From the NCBI GenBank assembly GCA_031277235.1, contig JAITMT010000014.1:1-11145 (forward strand): a stretch of 11,145 nt of DNA. The letters run 5' to 3'. Below, piece after piece: positions 5,458 to 11,145 of the stretch (its first letter is position 1; each line of letters begins with the position of its first letter). Made by a program: the position numbers and the translations under genes. The DNA comes from Tannerella sp. Lineage in GTDB: Bacteria > Bacteroidota > Bacteroidia > Bacteroidales > Tannerellaceae. The notes beneath the pieces were generated by a model. It was not told where the DNA came from. It saw only the letters and a program-made list of their open reading frames with translations, and made no database searches.

Positions 5458-7500
5458 ATGGGCAATAAACATTTCAAAAGGACATTGATTACTACGGCTT
5501 TACCGTATGCGAACGGTCCGGTGCACATCGGACACCTCGCCGGCGTATATGTGCCGGCTGATATTTATGCGCGTTATCTGCGCCTCAAGGGCGAAGACGT
5601 TTTGATGATCGGCGGCTCGGACGAGCACGGTGTTCCCATCACCTTACGCGCTAAAAAAGAGGGTGTTACGCCGCAGGATATTGTTGATAGATTTCATTAT
5701 ATCATCAAAAAATCGTTTGAAGATTTCGGCATTTCATTCGATATTTATTCGCGCACTTCGTCGGAAACGCACCATCAGGTTGCGTCCGGAATTTTCCGCA
5801 CCTTGTATGACAAAGGTATTTTTATCGAAAAAACGAGCGAACAGTATTACGACGAAGAAGCCGGTCAGTTTCTCGCCGACCGCTACATTACGGGTACCTG
5901 TCCGCATTGCGGCAACGAAAACGCCTACGGCGACCAGTGCGAAGCGTGCGGAACGTCGCTCAGCCCGACGGAACTGAAAAATCCGCGCTCGACCATCAGC
6001 GGCAACAGCCCCGTCATGCGCGAAACCAAACACTGGTACTTGCCGCTTGACCGGTATGAAGAATGGCTGCGCCAATGGATTTTGGAAGAGCATACGGAGT
6101 GGAAATCAAATGTTTACGGACAATGTAAAAGTTGGCTGGACATGGGTTTGCAACCGCGCGCCGTGAGCCGCGATTTGGACTGGGGAATCCCGGTGCCCGT
6201 CGAAGGCGCGGAAGGAAAAGTGCTGTACGTCTGGTTTGACGCGCCCATCGGCTATATTTCCAACACGAAAGAACTGCTCCCGGACGACTGGGAAACATGG
6301 TGGAAAGACGACGAAACGCGGCTGATTCACTTTATCGGCAAGGACAACATCGTTTTTCACTGTATCGTTTTTCCGACGATGCTCAAGACCGAAGGCTCGT
6401 ACATTTTGCCCGACAACGTGCCCGCAAACGAATTTCTGAACCTCGAAGGCGACAAGATTTCGACTTCCAAAAACTGGGCGGTGTGGCTGCACGAATATCT
6501 GGAAGATTTTCCGGGAAAACAGGACGTTATGCGTTATGTGCTGACTGCCAACGCTCCGGAAACGAAAGACAACGATTTTACGTGGAAAGATTTTCAGGCA
6601 CGCAACAACAACGAACTGCTGGCTGTTTTCGGCAATTTCGTCAATCGCGCACTGGTGCTGACCGAAAAATATTTCGACGGAAAAACGCCTGAATGCAATG
6701 AATTGACTGATTATGATAAAGATACGCTCAAGGAATTTGGCGAAGTGAAAAGCGAAATGGAGCGATTGCTCGACACGTTCCATTTCCGCGATGCACAAAA
6801 GGAAGCCATGAATCTGGCGCGTATCGGAAACAAGTATCTCACTGATACTGAGCCTTGGAAACTGGCAAAAACCGACATGAACCGCGTGGCGACGATTCTG
6901 AACGTTTCGCTGCAAATTACGGCGAATCTGGCAATCGCTTTCGAACCGTTCCTACCGTTCAGTTCCGAAAAACTGTATAACATGTTGAATTTAAAGCATC
7001 TGACTTGGGAAAACCTGGGCAGGTTTGATTTGCTTGCACCGGGACGTCAACTCGGCAAAACCGAACTTCTCTTTGAAAAGATTGAAGATGAGATTGTTGA
7101 AAAGCAAGTTCAAAAATTATTGGACACCAGAAAAGCCAACGAATCGGCAAACAGTAAAGTTGCTCCTATCGGAGAAACCATTCAATATGAGGATTTTATG
7201 AAGTTGGATATCCGGGTCGGCACGGTGTTGGAATGTACGAAAGTGCCGAAAGCCGACAAACTGTTGCAGTTCAAAATTGACGACGGACTGGGTGGACGTA
7301 CGATAATATCCGGAATAGCAGGCTATTACACTCCCGAAGAGTTGGTGGGAAAACAGGTGTGTTTCATCGCCAACCTCGCGCCGCGCAAGTTGAAAGGCAT
7401 TGAATCTCAGGGTATGATACTATCGGCTGAAAACGCGGACGGATCTTTGGCGGTTATTATGCCGCAAAAGAATGTGGAGGCGGGAAGTATGGTGAAATAA
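5458..7500 (+). CDS. metG: Methionyl-tRNA synthetase with C-terminal tRNA-binding domain
   Basis: A 680-residue class I aminoacyl-tRNA synthetase that charges tRNA-Met (EC 6.1.1.10). The catalytic HIGH motif is at 23-26 (PYANGPVHIGHLAG). The KMSKS loop is present as KISTS (333-337), a normal variant in this family. A zinc knuckle uses Cys148, Cys151, Cys161 and Cys164. The helical anticodon-binding domain spans about 385-540. Residues about 577-680 form an EMAP-II/Arc1p-like tRNA-binding OB domain (DIRVGTVLECTKVPKADKLL, then LAPRKLKGIESQGMIL), giving the long homodimeric form. Start: ATG 13 nt after the predicted transcription start. The gene is followed by a 154-bp gap with a perfect hairpin and a heptamer tract, then an aminotransferase gene on the same strand. 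Confidence 0.97.
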   Translation: MGNKHFKRTLITTALPYANGPVHIGHLAGVYVPADIYARYLRLKGEDVLMIGGSDEHGVPITLRAKKEGVTPQDIVDRFHYIIKKSFEDFGISFDIYSRTSSETHHQVASGIFRTLYDKGIFIEKTSEQYYDEEAGQFLADRYITGTCPHCGNENAYGDQCEACGTSLSPTELKNPRSTISGNSPVMRETKHWYLPLDRYEEWLRQWILEEHTEWKSNVYGQCKSWLDMGLQPRAVSRDLDWGIPVPVEGAEGKVLYVWFDAPIGYISNTKELLPDDWETWWKDDETRLIHFIGKDNIVFHCIVFPTMLKTEGSYILPDNVPANEFLNLEGDKISTSKNWAVWLHEYLEDFPGKQDVMRYVLTANAPETKDNDFTWKDFQARNNNELLAVFGNFVNRALVLTEKYFDGKTPECNELTDYDKDTLKEFGEVKSEMERLLDTFHFRDAQKEAMNLARIGNKYLTDTEPWKLAKTDMNRVATILNVSLQITANLAIAFEPFLPFSSEKLYNMLNLKHLTWENLGRFDLLAPGRQLGKTELLFEKIEDEIVEKQVQKLLDTRKANESANSKVAPIGETIQYEDFMKLDIRVGTVLECTKVPKADKLLQFKIDDGLGGRTIISGIAGYYTPEELVGKQVCFIANLAPRKLKGIESQGMILSAENADGSLAVIMPQKNVEAGSMVK

Positions 7501-7559
7501 CCGGTAAAAAACATTAAATATTGATAATGAATGGTTTAAGATTAAATATTCTATACTCT

Positions 7560-7592
7560 AACTCTAACAGGGTTTTTAACCCTGTTAGAGTT
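7560..7592. repeat. 15-bp perfect palindrome downstream of metG
   Basis: AACTCTAACAGGGTT (7560-7574) pairs perfectly with AACCCTGTTAGAGTT (7578-7592) around a TTT loop. It lies 60 bp after the metG stop. It could fold as a transcript-end hairpin, but the bases after it are GAACAAAAG with no T-run, so a rho-independent terminator is not supported on the plus strand. It looks like another intergenic palindromic repeat placed just before a heptamer tract, as at 4208-4272. Confidence 0.7.
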
Positions 7593-7603
7593 GAACAAAA
7601 GAA

Positions 7604-7652
7604 CCTTAAACTTTGAACCTTGAACCTCAAACTTCAAACCCCAAACTTTGAA
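7604..7652. repeat. Degenerate heptamer tandem repeat, copy B
   Basis: Seven contiguous 7-bp units, including CCTTAAA (7604), CTTTGAA (7611), CCTTGAA (7618), CCTCAAA (7625) and CCCCAAA (7639), end 2 bp before the ATG at 7655. Units 2-6 line up one by one with units 4-8 of the tract at 4273-4328, differing by single transitions or one slipped base. The tract occupies the position of the ribosome-binding region of the aminotransferase gene, and no Shine-Dalgarno sequence is seen. Confidence 0.8.
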
Positions 7653-7654
7653 TT

Positions 7655-8782
7655 ATGCAAATCCCAATGACAGACCTCAGCAGCCAATATCTCCGCCTGA
7701 AAGGAGAGATAGATGCAGCCATGCAGGAAGTGATGCTGAACGCCGATTTTATCAACGGCGGAGCCGTCAAAACTTTTTGTAGCAGACTTTCGGAATATCT
7801 TGATATTCCATACGTTATATCTTGCGGAAACGCGACTGACGGACTGCGTATCTCGCTGCAAGCGCTTGGCGTCGGACAGGATGACGACGTTATCGTGCCG
7901 GCATTCACGTATATTGCTCCTGTTGAGGCAATTGCAGCGGTTGGTGCGTCGCCGATACTCGTTGATGTGGAGGCGGATACGTTCAATATCAATCCCGAAT
8001 TGATTGAAAAAGCCATCACCAACCGCACCAAAGCCATTGTTGTCGTGCACCTGTTCGGACAATCCTCTAATTTTGAGATGATTCGGAAAATTGCCGGTAA
8101 ATATAATCTGGCAGTCATCGAAGATTGCGCGCAGTCTTTCGGTTCGTCCTACACATTCTCCGACGGAAAAACGCAGAAACTCGGCACTTTGGGGACGGTT
8201 GGCGTTACTTCGTTTTTCCCGACCAAGCCGTTAGCCTGTTCCGGCGACGGTGGTGCGGTTTTTACGGCTGACGCTGCGCTGGCGGAGAAAATCCGTTTGC
8301 TCGCCAATCACGGACAGTCCGAGAAATACCGCCATAAAATGATTGGTTTCAATTCCCGTTTAGACACGTTGCAGGCAGCTATTTTAAACGTGAAACTTTC
8401 TTATTTTGAGGAGTTTACAAAACGGAGAATAGAATTGGCGGAACAGTATGACAAGACGCTGAAAAGTTGTCCGGACTTGATTCTTCCGGCTAAACCGCTG
8501 TTTACCAGCCATGTATATCACCAATATACCGTGCAGGTCAAGGACGGAAAACGCGATGATTTGAAGCGATTTTTAGCCGAAAAAGGCATTGCTTCCATGG
8601 TTTACTATCCGTTGCCCGTGCACGAGCAGGAAGGTTACAAATGGGTGGCGCGCATTGCCGGAAACCTCACGGAATCAGTGCGTCTCTGCAACGAAGTCCT
8701 CTCCCTGCCCATCCATTCCGAAATGTCGGACGAGACGCAAAACCGCATTATTGAGGCAGTTGGGGAGTTTTTCTTCCGATAA
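7655..8782 (+). CDS. DegT/DnrJ/EryC1/StrS-family sugar aminotransferase (WbpE/WlbC-like)
   Basis: A 375-residue PLP enzyme of the fold-type I sugar aminotransferases, which transfer an amino group (usually from glutamate) to a nucleotide-linked keto-sugar. The PLP phosphate-binding loop is GNATDGL (58-64). Cofactor-ring residues are in EDCAQSFG (156-163). The Schiff-base lysine is Lys191 in SFFPTKPLACSGDGGA. The dimer/substrate region GFNSRLDTLQAAIL is at 231-244. Length is normal. By resemblance to remembered family members it looks closest to the aminotransferases that make UDP-2,3-diacetamido sugars for surface polysaccharides, but the exact substrate is uncertain. No other sugar-nucleotide genes are nearby. 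The gene follows metG, and no clear promoter was seen in the gap, so it may be read from the metG transcript. Confidence 0.92.
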   Translation: MQIPMTDLSSQYLRLKGEIDAAMQEVMLNADFINGGAVKTFCSRLSEYLDIPYVISCGNATDGLRISLQALGVGQDDDVIVPAFTYIAPVEAIAAVGASPILVDVEADTFNINPELIEKAITNRTKAIVVVHLFGQSSNFEMIRKIAGKYNLAVIEDCAQSFGSSYTFSDGKTQKLGTLGTVGVTSFFPTKPLACSGDGGAVFTADAALAEKIRLLANHGQSEKYRHKMIGFNSRLDTLQAAILNVKLSYFEEFTKRRIELAEQYDKTLKSCPDLILPAKPLFTSHVYHQYTVQVKDGKRDDLKRFLAEKGIASMVYYPLPVHEQEGYKWVARIAGNLTESVRLCNEVLSLPIHSEMSDETQNRIIEAVGEFFFR

Positions 8783-8815
8783 TTGAAAGAAACATTGGTT
8801 TAGAGACATATCTCC

Positions 8816-8993
8816 CTATTTTTCGACCTTTCTGAACGATTTTTCTCCTTGCATTAATTTATCATGGGCAGTTTCAACTATTGAATGCAACTTTTGATTT
8901 TGCAAAGACAGGAAGAAAATTTCCTTGGGTGAATAGAAGTTTAATTTTGCTCCCGATCTACTGTTTAATTTATTGATTATCAGTGTTTTTTTT
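8816..8993 (-). pseudogene. Probable IS30-family transposase C-terminal remnant
   Basis: In one minus-strand frame, about 57 codons directly downstream of the tRNA read INKLNSRSGAKLNFYSPKEI near the start, then FFLSLQNQKL. This resembles the C-terminal end of IS30-type transposases, where LNxRPRKxLxFxSPxExF is typical. Here the RPRK basic core is altered to RSGAK. No start codon, catalytic DDE region or terminal inverted repeat is present, and the frame continues upstream through the tRNA, where it cannot be coding. The last 20 or so residues (ending KSFRKVEK) are not recognised. It may be a small eroded insertion-sequence scar, or a chance resemblance. Confidence 0.4.
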
Positions 8994-8995
8994 TG

Positions 8996-9066
8996 TTGTC
9001 TCGCCAGGACTCGAACCTGGGCAAACAGAACCAAAACCTGTTGTGCTACCATTACACCACGAGACA
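8996..9066 (-). tRNA. tRNA-Gln (anticodon TTG)
   Basis: The minus strand folds as a 71-nt tRNA. The acceptor stem is TGTCTCG (9066-9060) with CGAGACA (9003-8997), and the discriminator is A at 8996. The D arm contains AATGGTAGCAC. The anticodon stem ACAGG/TCTGT encloses loop TTTTGGT with anticodon TTG. The T arm is CCAGG-TTCGAGT-CCTGG. The first pair U1-A72 is a glutamine-tRNA trait. CCA is not encoded. It decodes CAA and, by wobble, CAG. A matching promoter lies 23 bp upstream. Confidence 0.96.
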
Positions 9067-9088
9067 ATGCCTGCTTGAAAAAGCGGGG

Positions 9089-9119
9089 CAAAGGTACGGT
9101 TTTTATTGATATTTGCAAA
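9089..9119 (-). promoter_or_regulatory. Promoter of tRNA-Gln
   Basis: On the minus strand TTTG (complement of 9116-9119), 19 bp, then TACCTTTG (complement of 9089-9096) matches the Bacteroidetes housekeeping promoter almost perfectly. The predicted start near 9082 gives a leader of about 15 nt before the mature tRNA. The -33 box lies 10 bp after the stop codon of the small HExxH protein gene. Confidence 0.75.
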
Positions 9120-9129
9120 AAACTTTTCC

Positions 9130-9465
9130 TTATTTTTGCTTCATATATTTCACAAAAGCATATATCTTCCTGTTCTTCAAATAATTAAGATTATGCATGT
9201 TACGGTACGCCTCCCGTTCAAAAGAAATATTCCGATAGGCGGCGTACCGGTTTCCATATTGCAAAAGTCTTATGAACCACTCTGTTACGTAGAAAAGATA
9301 GAAAAAGACAACCAGCATTTCGAGCATCTGACGGGTATGAATCCGTTCGTGATTCTGTTCGGTAATATTCAAAATACCATGTTCCTTACGGACAATTATC
9401 AAGCCAAAAAGATTTATCGCCGAGAATCTTCGCGGCGGAAAATGCTTGCTGTACAGGATTTTCAT
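9130..9465 (-). CDS. Small membrane-associated protein with HExxH motif, function unknown
   Basis: A 111-residue basic protein. It has HERIH at 39-43, the HExxH pattern of zinc metalloproteases. A hydrophobic segment follows directly (about 51-68, LVVFFYLFYVTEWFIRLL), then NISFEREAY (79-87), whose Glu83 or Glu85 could be a third zinc ligand. I recall similar conserved hypothetical proteins of this size in Bacteroidetes, also with HExIHxxQ and FEREAY, but know of no tested function. It starts 4 bp after the stop of the phosphatase-fold gene, with GAGA as a weak ribosome site, so it is almost certainly co-transcribed with it and the GH92 gene. It could be a minimal membrane zincin or a structural protein with a coincidental motif. 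No signal peptide is seen. Confidence 0.75.
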   Translation of the reverse strand: MKILYSKHFPPRRFSAINLFGLIIVRKEHGILNITEQNHERIHTRQMLEMLVVFFYLFYVTEWFIRLLQYGNRYAAYRNISFEREAYRNMHNLNYLKNRKIYAFVKYMKQK

Positions 9466-9469
9466 TCTC

Positions 9470-10333
9470 CTATTGATACTTCAAAACCGCCATCACCGGA
9501 AAATGGTCGGACGGAAGACGCGCAACATCATCATTTTCAGCCCAATACAAATTGGTCAGGATGGCGTAACGTTCCGCCCGGAAATCCTTGCTTATGAAAA
9601 TATGGTCAATACGTTCCTTATTCCATTGATTAACAGTCCAATCGTTATACGTGCCGTTGGGAGCCATCCGGACGGACGCTTTTTCGTAGGAATCCGATAC
9701 GACGCCGGAATTTGCCAGCAACAGATAACTTTCGTCGAACTGGTTGACATTGAAATCGCCCGTAACGATAACAGGCTCATTTTTACCGATATCCTTAATC
9801 CTCGCAAGGATCATTTTGGCGCTTTCCCGACGGGCGACGACGCCTATATGGTCGAAATGGGTCGTGAAAAACCAGAATTTGAACCCGGTCTCGATTTCCT
9901 GAAAATATCCATACGTGCAGATCCGTTCACAAGCCGCGTCCCAGCCGAAACTGCCCGCCTTGTCAGGCGTTTCCGAGAGCCAGAAATAGCCGCTGTTGAG
10001 CAGTTTGAACTTGTCTTTTTTGTAGAAAACGGGCGAATATTCGCCTGCCGTTTTGCCGTCCGTGCGCCCTACGCCGATGTAAGCGTATTCCGGTAAACCT
10101 TTCAGCATGTCTTCCAATTGATTATGAACGACTTCCTGCGATCCGAAAATGTCAAAATCGTTGAATTTTATCAAGTCCACAACAGCCTGACGGCGTTTTT
10201 CCCAGGCGTTGCCGTTCAGCGAATCGCTGCGGCTGTAAAGGCGGATGTTGTAAGTTCCCACCGTCAATTCCTGCGCAAATCCGCTGCAATAGAAAATGAC
10301 TGATAATAAGGTGATTAATAGTCTTTTTTTCAT
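9470..10333 (-). CDS. Secreted endonuclease/exonuclease/phosphatase-family hydrolase
   Basis: A 287-residue enzyme of the metal-dependent EEP (DNase I-like) superfamily. It has a signal peptide (about 1-20, MKKRLLITLLSVIFYCSGFA), so it should act in the periplasm or outside. The family's active-site set is complete: Asn29 in TYNIR, Glu67 in SQE, His159 in TTHFDH, Asp193/Asn195 in TGDFN, Asp243-His244 in RIDHI, and Asp276-His277 in SDHFPV. EEP enzymes cut phosphodiesters in nucleic acids, phosphoinositides or sphingomyelin, or act on phosphorylated sugars; the substrate is not readable here. The gene lies 13 bp after the GH92 mannosidase gene and 4 bp before the HExxH protein gene on the same strand. 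That context suggests action on a phosphate-bearing glycan or lipid, which is inference. Confidence 0.9.
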   Translation of the reverse strand: MKKRLLITLLSVIFYCSGFAQELTVGTYNIRLYSRSDSLNGNAWEKRRQAVVDLIKFNDFDIFGSQEVVHNQLEDMLKGLPEYAYIGVGRTDGKTAGEYSPVFYKKDKFKLLNSGYFWLSETPDKAGSFGWDAACERICTYGYFQEIETGFKFWFFTTHFDHIGVVARRESAKMILARIKDIGKNEPVIVTGDFNVNQFDESYLLLANSGVVSDSYEKASVRMAPNGTYNDWTVNQWNKERIDHIFISKDFRAERYAILTNLYWAENDDVARLPSDHFPVMAVLKYQ

Positions 10334-10346
10334 GTTTCTATATTAT

Positions 10347-11145
10347 TTAATTGTTGGTTGAAAAATGCGAATTATTACTGAACGAATACGGCGCGTCGGC
10401 GGCGTCAATACCTCTCGCGGGATTGGGCTTTAACGACATTTCATATTGAATATCAGCGCCTTTCATCAACTCTTCGTGTGTGAAATAATTTTTTGTATGA
10501 TTTTTCCCGTTTAATTGCAAACTTTGAATGTATCTGTTTGACGGACTGTTGTTTTCGGCTTTCAGCGTAATCGTTTTACCGTTTTCAAGATTGACTTTCA
10601 CCTCTTTAAACAACGGAGAACCTAAAATATATTCGTCCGTTCCCGGGCAAACCGTATAAAATCCGAGCGCCGAAAACACATACCAGGCTGAAGTTTGCCC
10701 GTTGTCCTCGTCGCCGCAATAGCCGTCGGGGTTGGGATTGTAGAGTTTGTCCATGATTTCGCGCGCCCAAAATTGCGCTTTCCAGGGTTCGCCGGAATAG
10801 TTGTACAGATAAATAAAATGCTGAATTGGCTGATTACCATGTGCATACTGACCCATATTCATCACCTGCATTTCGCGAATTTCGTGAATCATGCCCCTGT
10901 AATAACTGTCGTCGTAAACGGGCGGCATGATGAAAACGGAATCCATCATTTTGTTGAAATTTACCTTTCCGCCCATCAAATCAATCAACCCCTGCGGATC
11001 GTGAAAAACCGACCACGTGTAGTGCCAACTGTTACCTTCGGTAAATGCGTCGCCCCACTTGAACGGGTTGAACGGCGACTGAAACGTACCGTCCGCGTTT
11101 TTGCCGCGCATCAGGTTGGTTTGCGGGTCGAAAAGATTTTTGTAA
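10347..11145 (-). CDS. GH92 alpha-mannosidase, C-terminal part (start beyond the window)
   Basis: The frame is open to the right edge, beginning YKNLFDPQTNLMRGKNADG, so the annotated Met at 11111 is internal and about 500 residues are missing. GH92 landmarks are TEGNSWHYTW, GNQPIQH, and GYCGDEDNGQTSAWYVFSALG followed by CPGTDEYILGSP. GH92 enzymes are calcium-dependent exo-alpha-mannosidases that trim host N-glycans or fungal mannan. From memory, the general acid and base Asp pair in BT3990 are E533, D642 and D644. Glu in TEGNSW and the two Asp of GDEDNG are spaced 109 and 111 residues here, which agrees. The C-terminal end (SNNSHFSTNN) is short and polar. It is followed after 13 bp by the EEP hydrolase gene. 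The signal peptide and linkage specificity lie outside or are unreadable. Confidence 0.95.
   Translation of the reverse strand, partial: YKNLFDPQTNLMRGKNADGTFQSPFNPFKWGDAFTEGNSWHYTWSVFHDPQGLIDLMGGKVNFNKMMDSVFIMPPVYDDSYYRGMIHEIREMQVMNMGQYAHGNQPIQHFIYLYNYSGEPWKAQFWAREIMDKLYNPNPDGYCGDEDNGQTSAWYVFSALGFYTVCPGTDEYILGSPLFKEVKVNLENGKTITLKAENNSPSNRYIQSLQLNGKNHTKNYFTHEELMKGADIQYEMSLKPNPARGIDAADAPYSFSNNSHFSTNN

Noticed and set aside
6106..6915. 269-residue minus-strand open frame inside metG
   Set aside because: MetG is complete with all motifs on the plus strand. The antisense frame has no recognisable domain and is expected from codon bias.
7560..7592. Rho-independent terminator of metG
   Set aside because: The stem is strong, but no run of T follows it on either strand, so only a palindromic repeat is claimed.
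8994..9118. Upstream part of a 100-residue minus-strand frame beginning at 9118
   Set aside because: It reads straight through tRNA-Gln and its promoter, so this part is not coding; only the part after the tRNA is kept as a possible transposase remnant.

Overview
The window looks like a chromosomal segment from the phylum Bacteroidota, probably order Bacteroidales. The evidence is a SusC/RagA-type receptor with an STN domain, a FecR-type anti-sigma factor with a C-terminal DUF4974-like domain, a Bacteroidetes-type ECF sigma factor, and a GH92 mannosidase. Several promoters also match the phylum's TTTG-N19/20-TAnnTTTG pattern. All assignments come from reading the sequence and recalling families; no database search was run.

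Left part (1-2923), mostly minus strand: an ECF sigma factor gene, then its FecR-like anti-sigma gene, then the 5' end of a SusC-like TonB-dependent receptor that runs off the left edge. This is a classic trans-envelope signalling module for glycan or nutrient uptake. An opposite-strand block sits between fecR and susC. It holds a Bacteroidetes promoter, a stem-loop, a 162-bp compound palindromic element (four small hairpins arranged around a 13-bp inverted repeat) and an orphan HicB-like antitoxin gene. The hicB and fecR stop codons overlap in TTAA.

Middle part (2929-8782): an aspartate kinase lies 5 bp upstream of the sigma gene on the minus strand. Next come thioredoxin reductase (minus) and, diverging from it, methionyl-tRNA synthetase (plus), followed by a DegT/DnrJ/EryC1-type sugar aminotransferase (plus). 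Two gaps, lysC/trxB and metG/aminotransferase, carry the same modular repeat: a strong palindrome followed by seven degenerate 7-bp units (consensus about CYTYRAA). In the second copy the tract ends 2 bp before the start codon. A 17-codon, methionine-rich mini-ORF lies between two promoter-like boxes upstream of metG.

Right part (8783-11145), all minus strand: an apparent IS30-family transposase C-terminal remnant, tRNA-Gln(TTG) with a near-perfect promoter, and a tightly packed three-gene cluster. In transcription order that cluster is a GH92 alpha-mannosidase (5' end beyond the window), a secreted endonuclease/exonuclease/phosphatase-fold enzyme, and a 111-residue membrane-associated protein with an HExxH motif. 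The gaps are 13 and 4 bp, so it is probably one operon.

The most unusual items are the compound palindromic element inserted in the sigma/anti-sigma/SusC module, the paired heptamer tracts, the minimal HExxH protein attached to a glycan-degradation operon, and the possible Met-rich leader peptide before metG.
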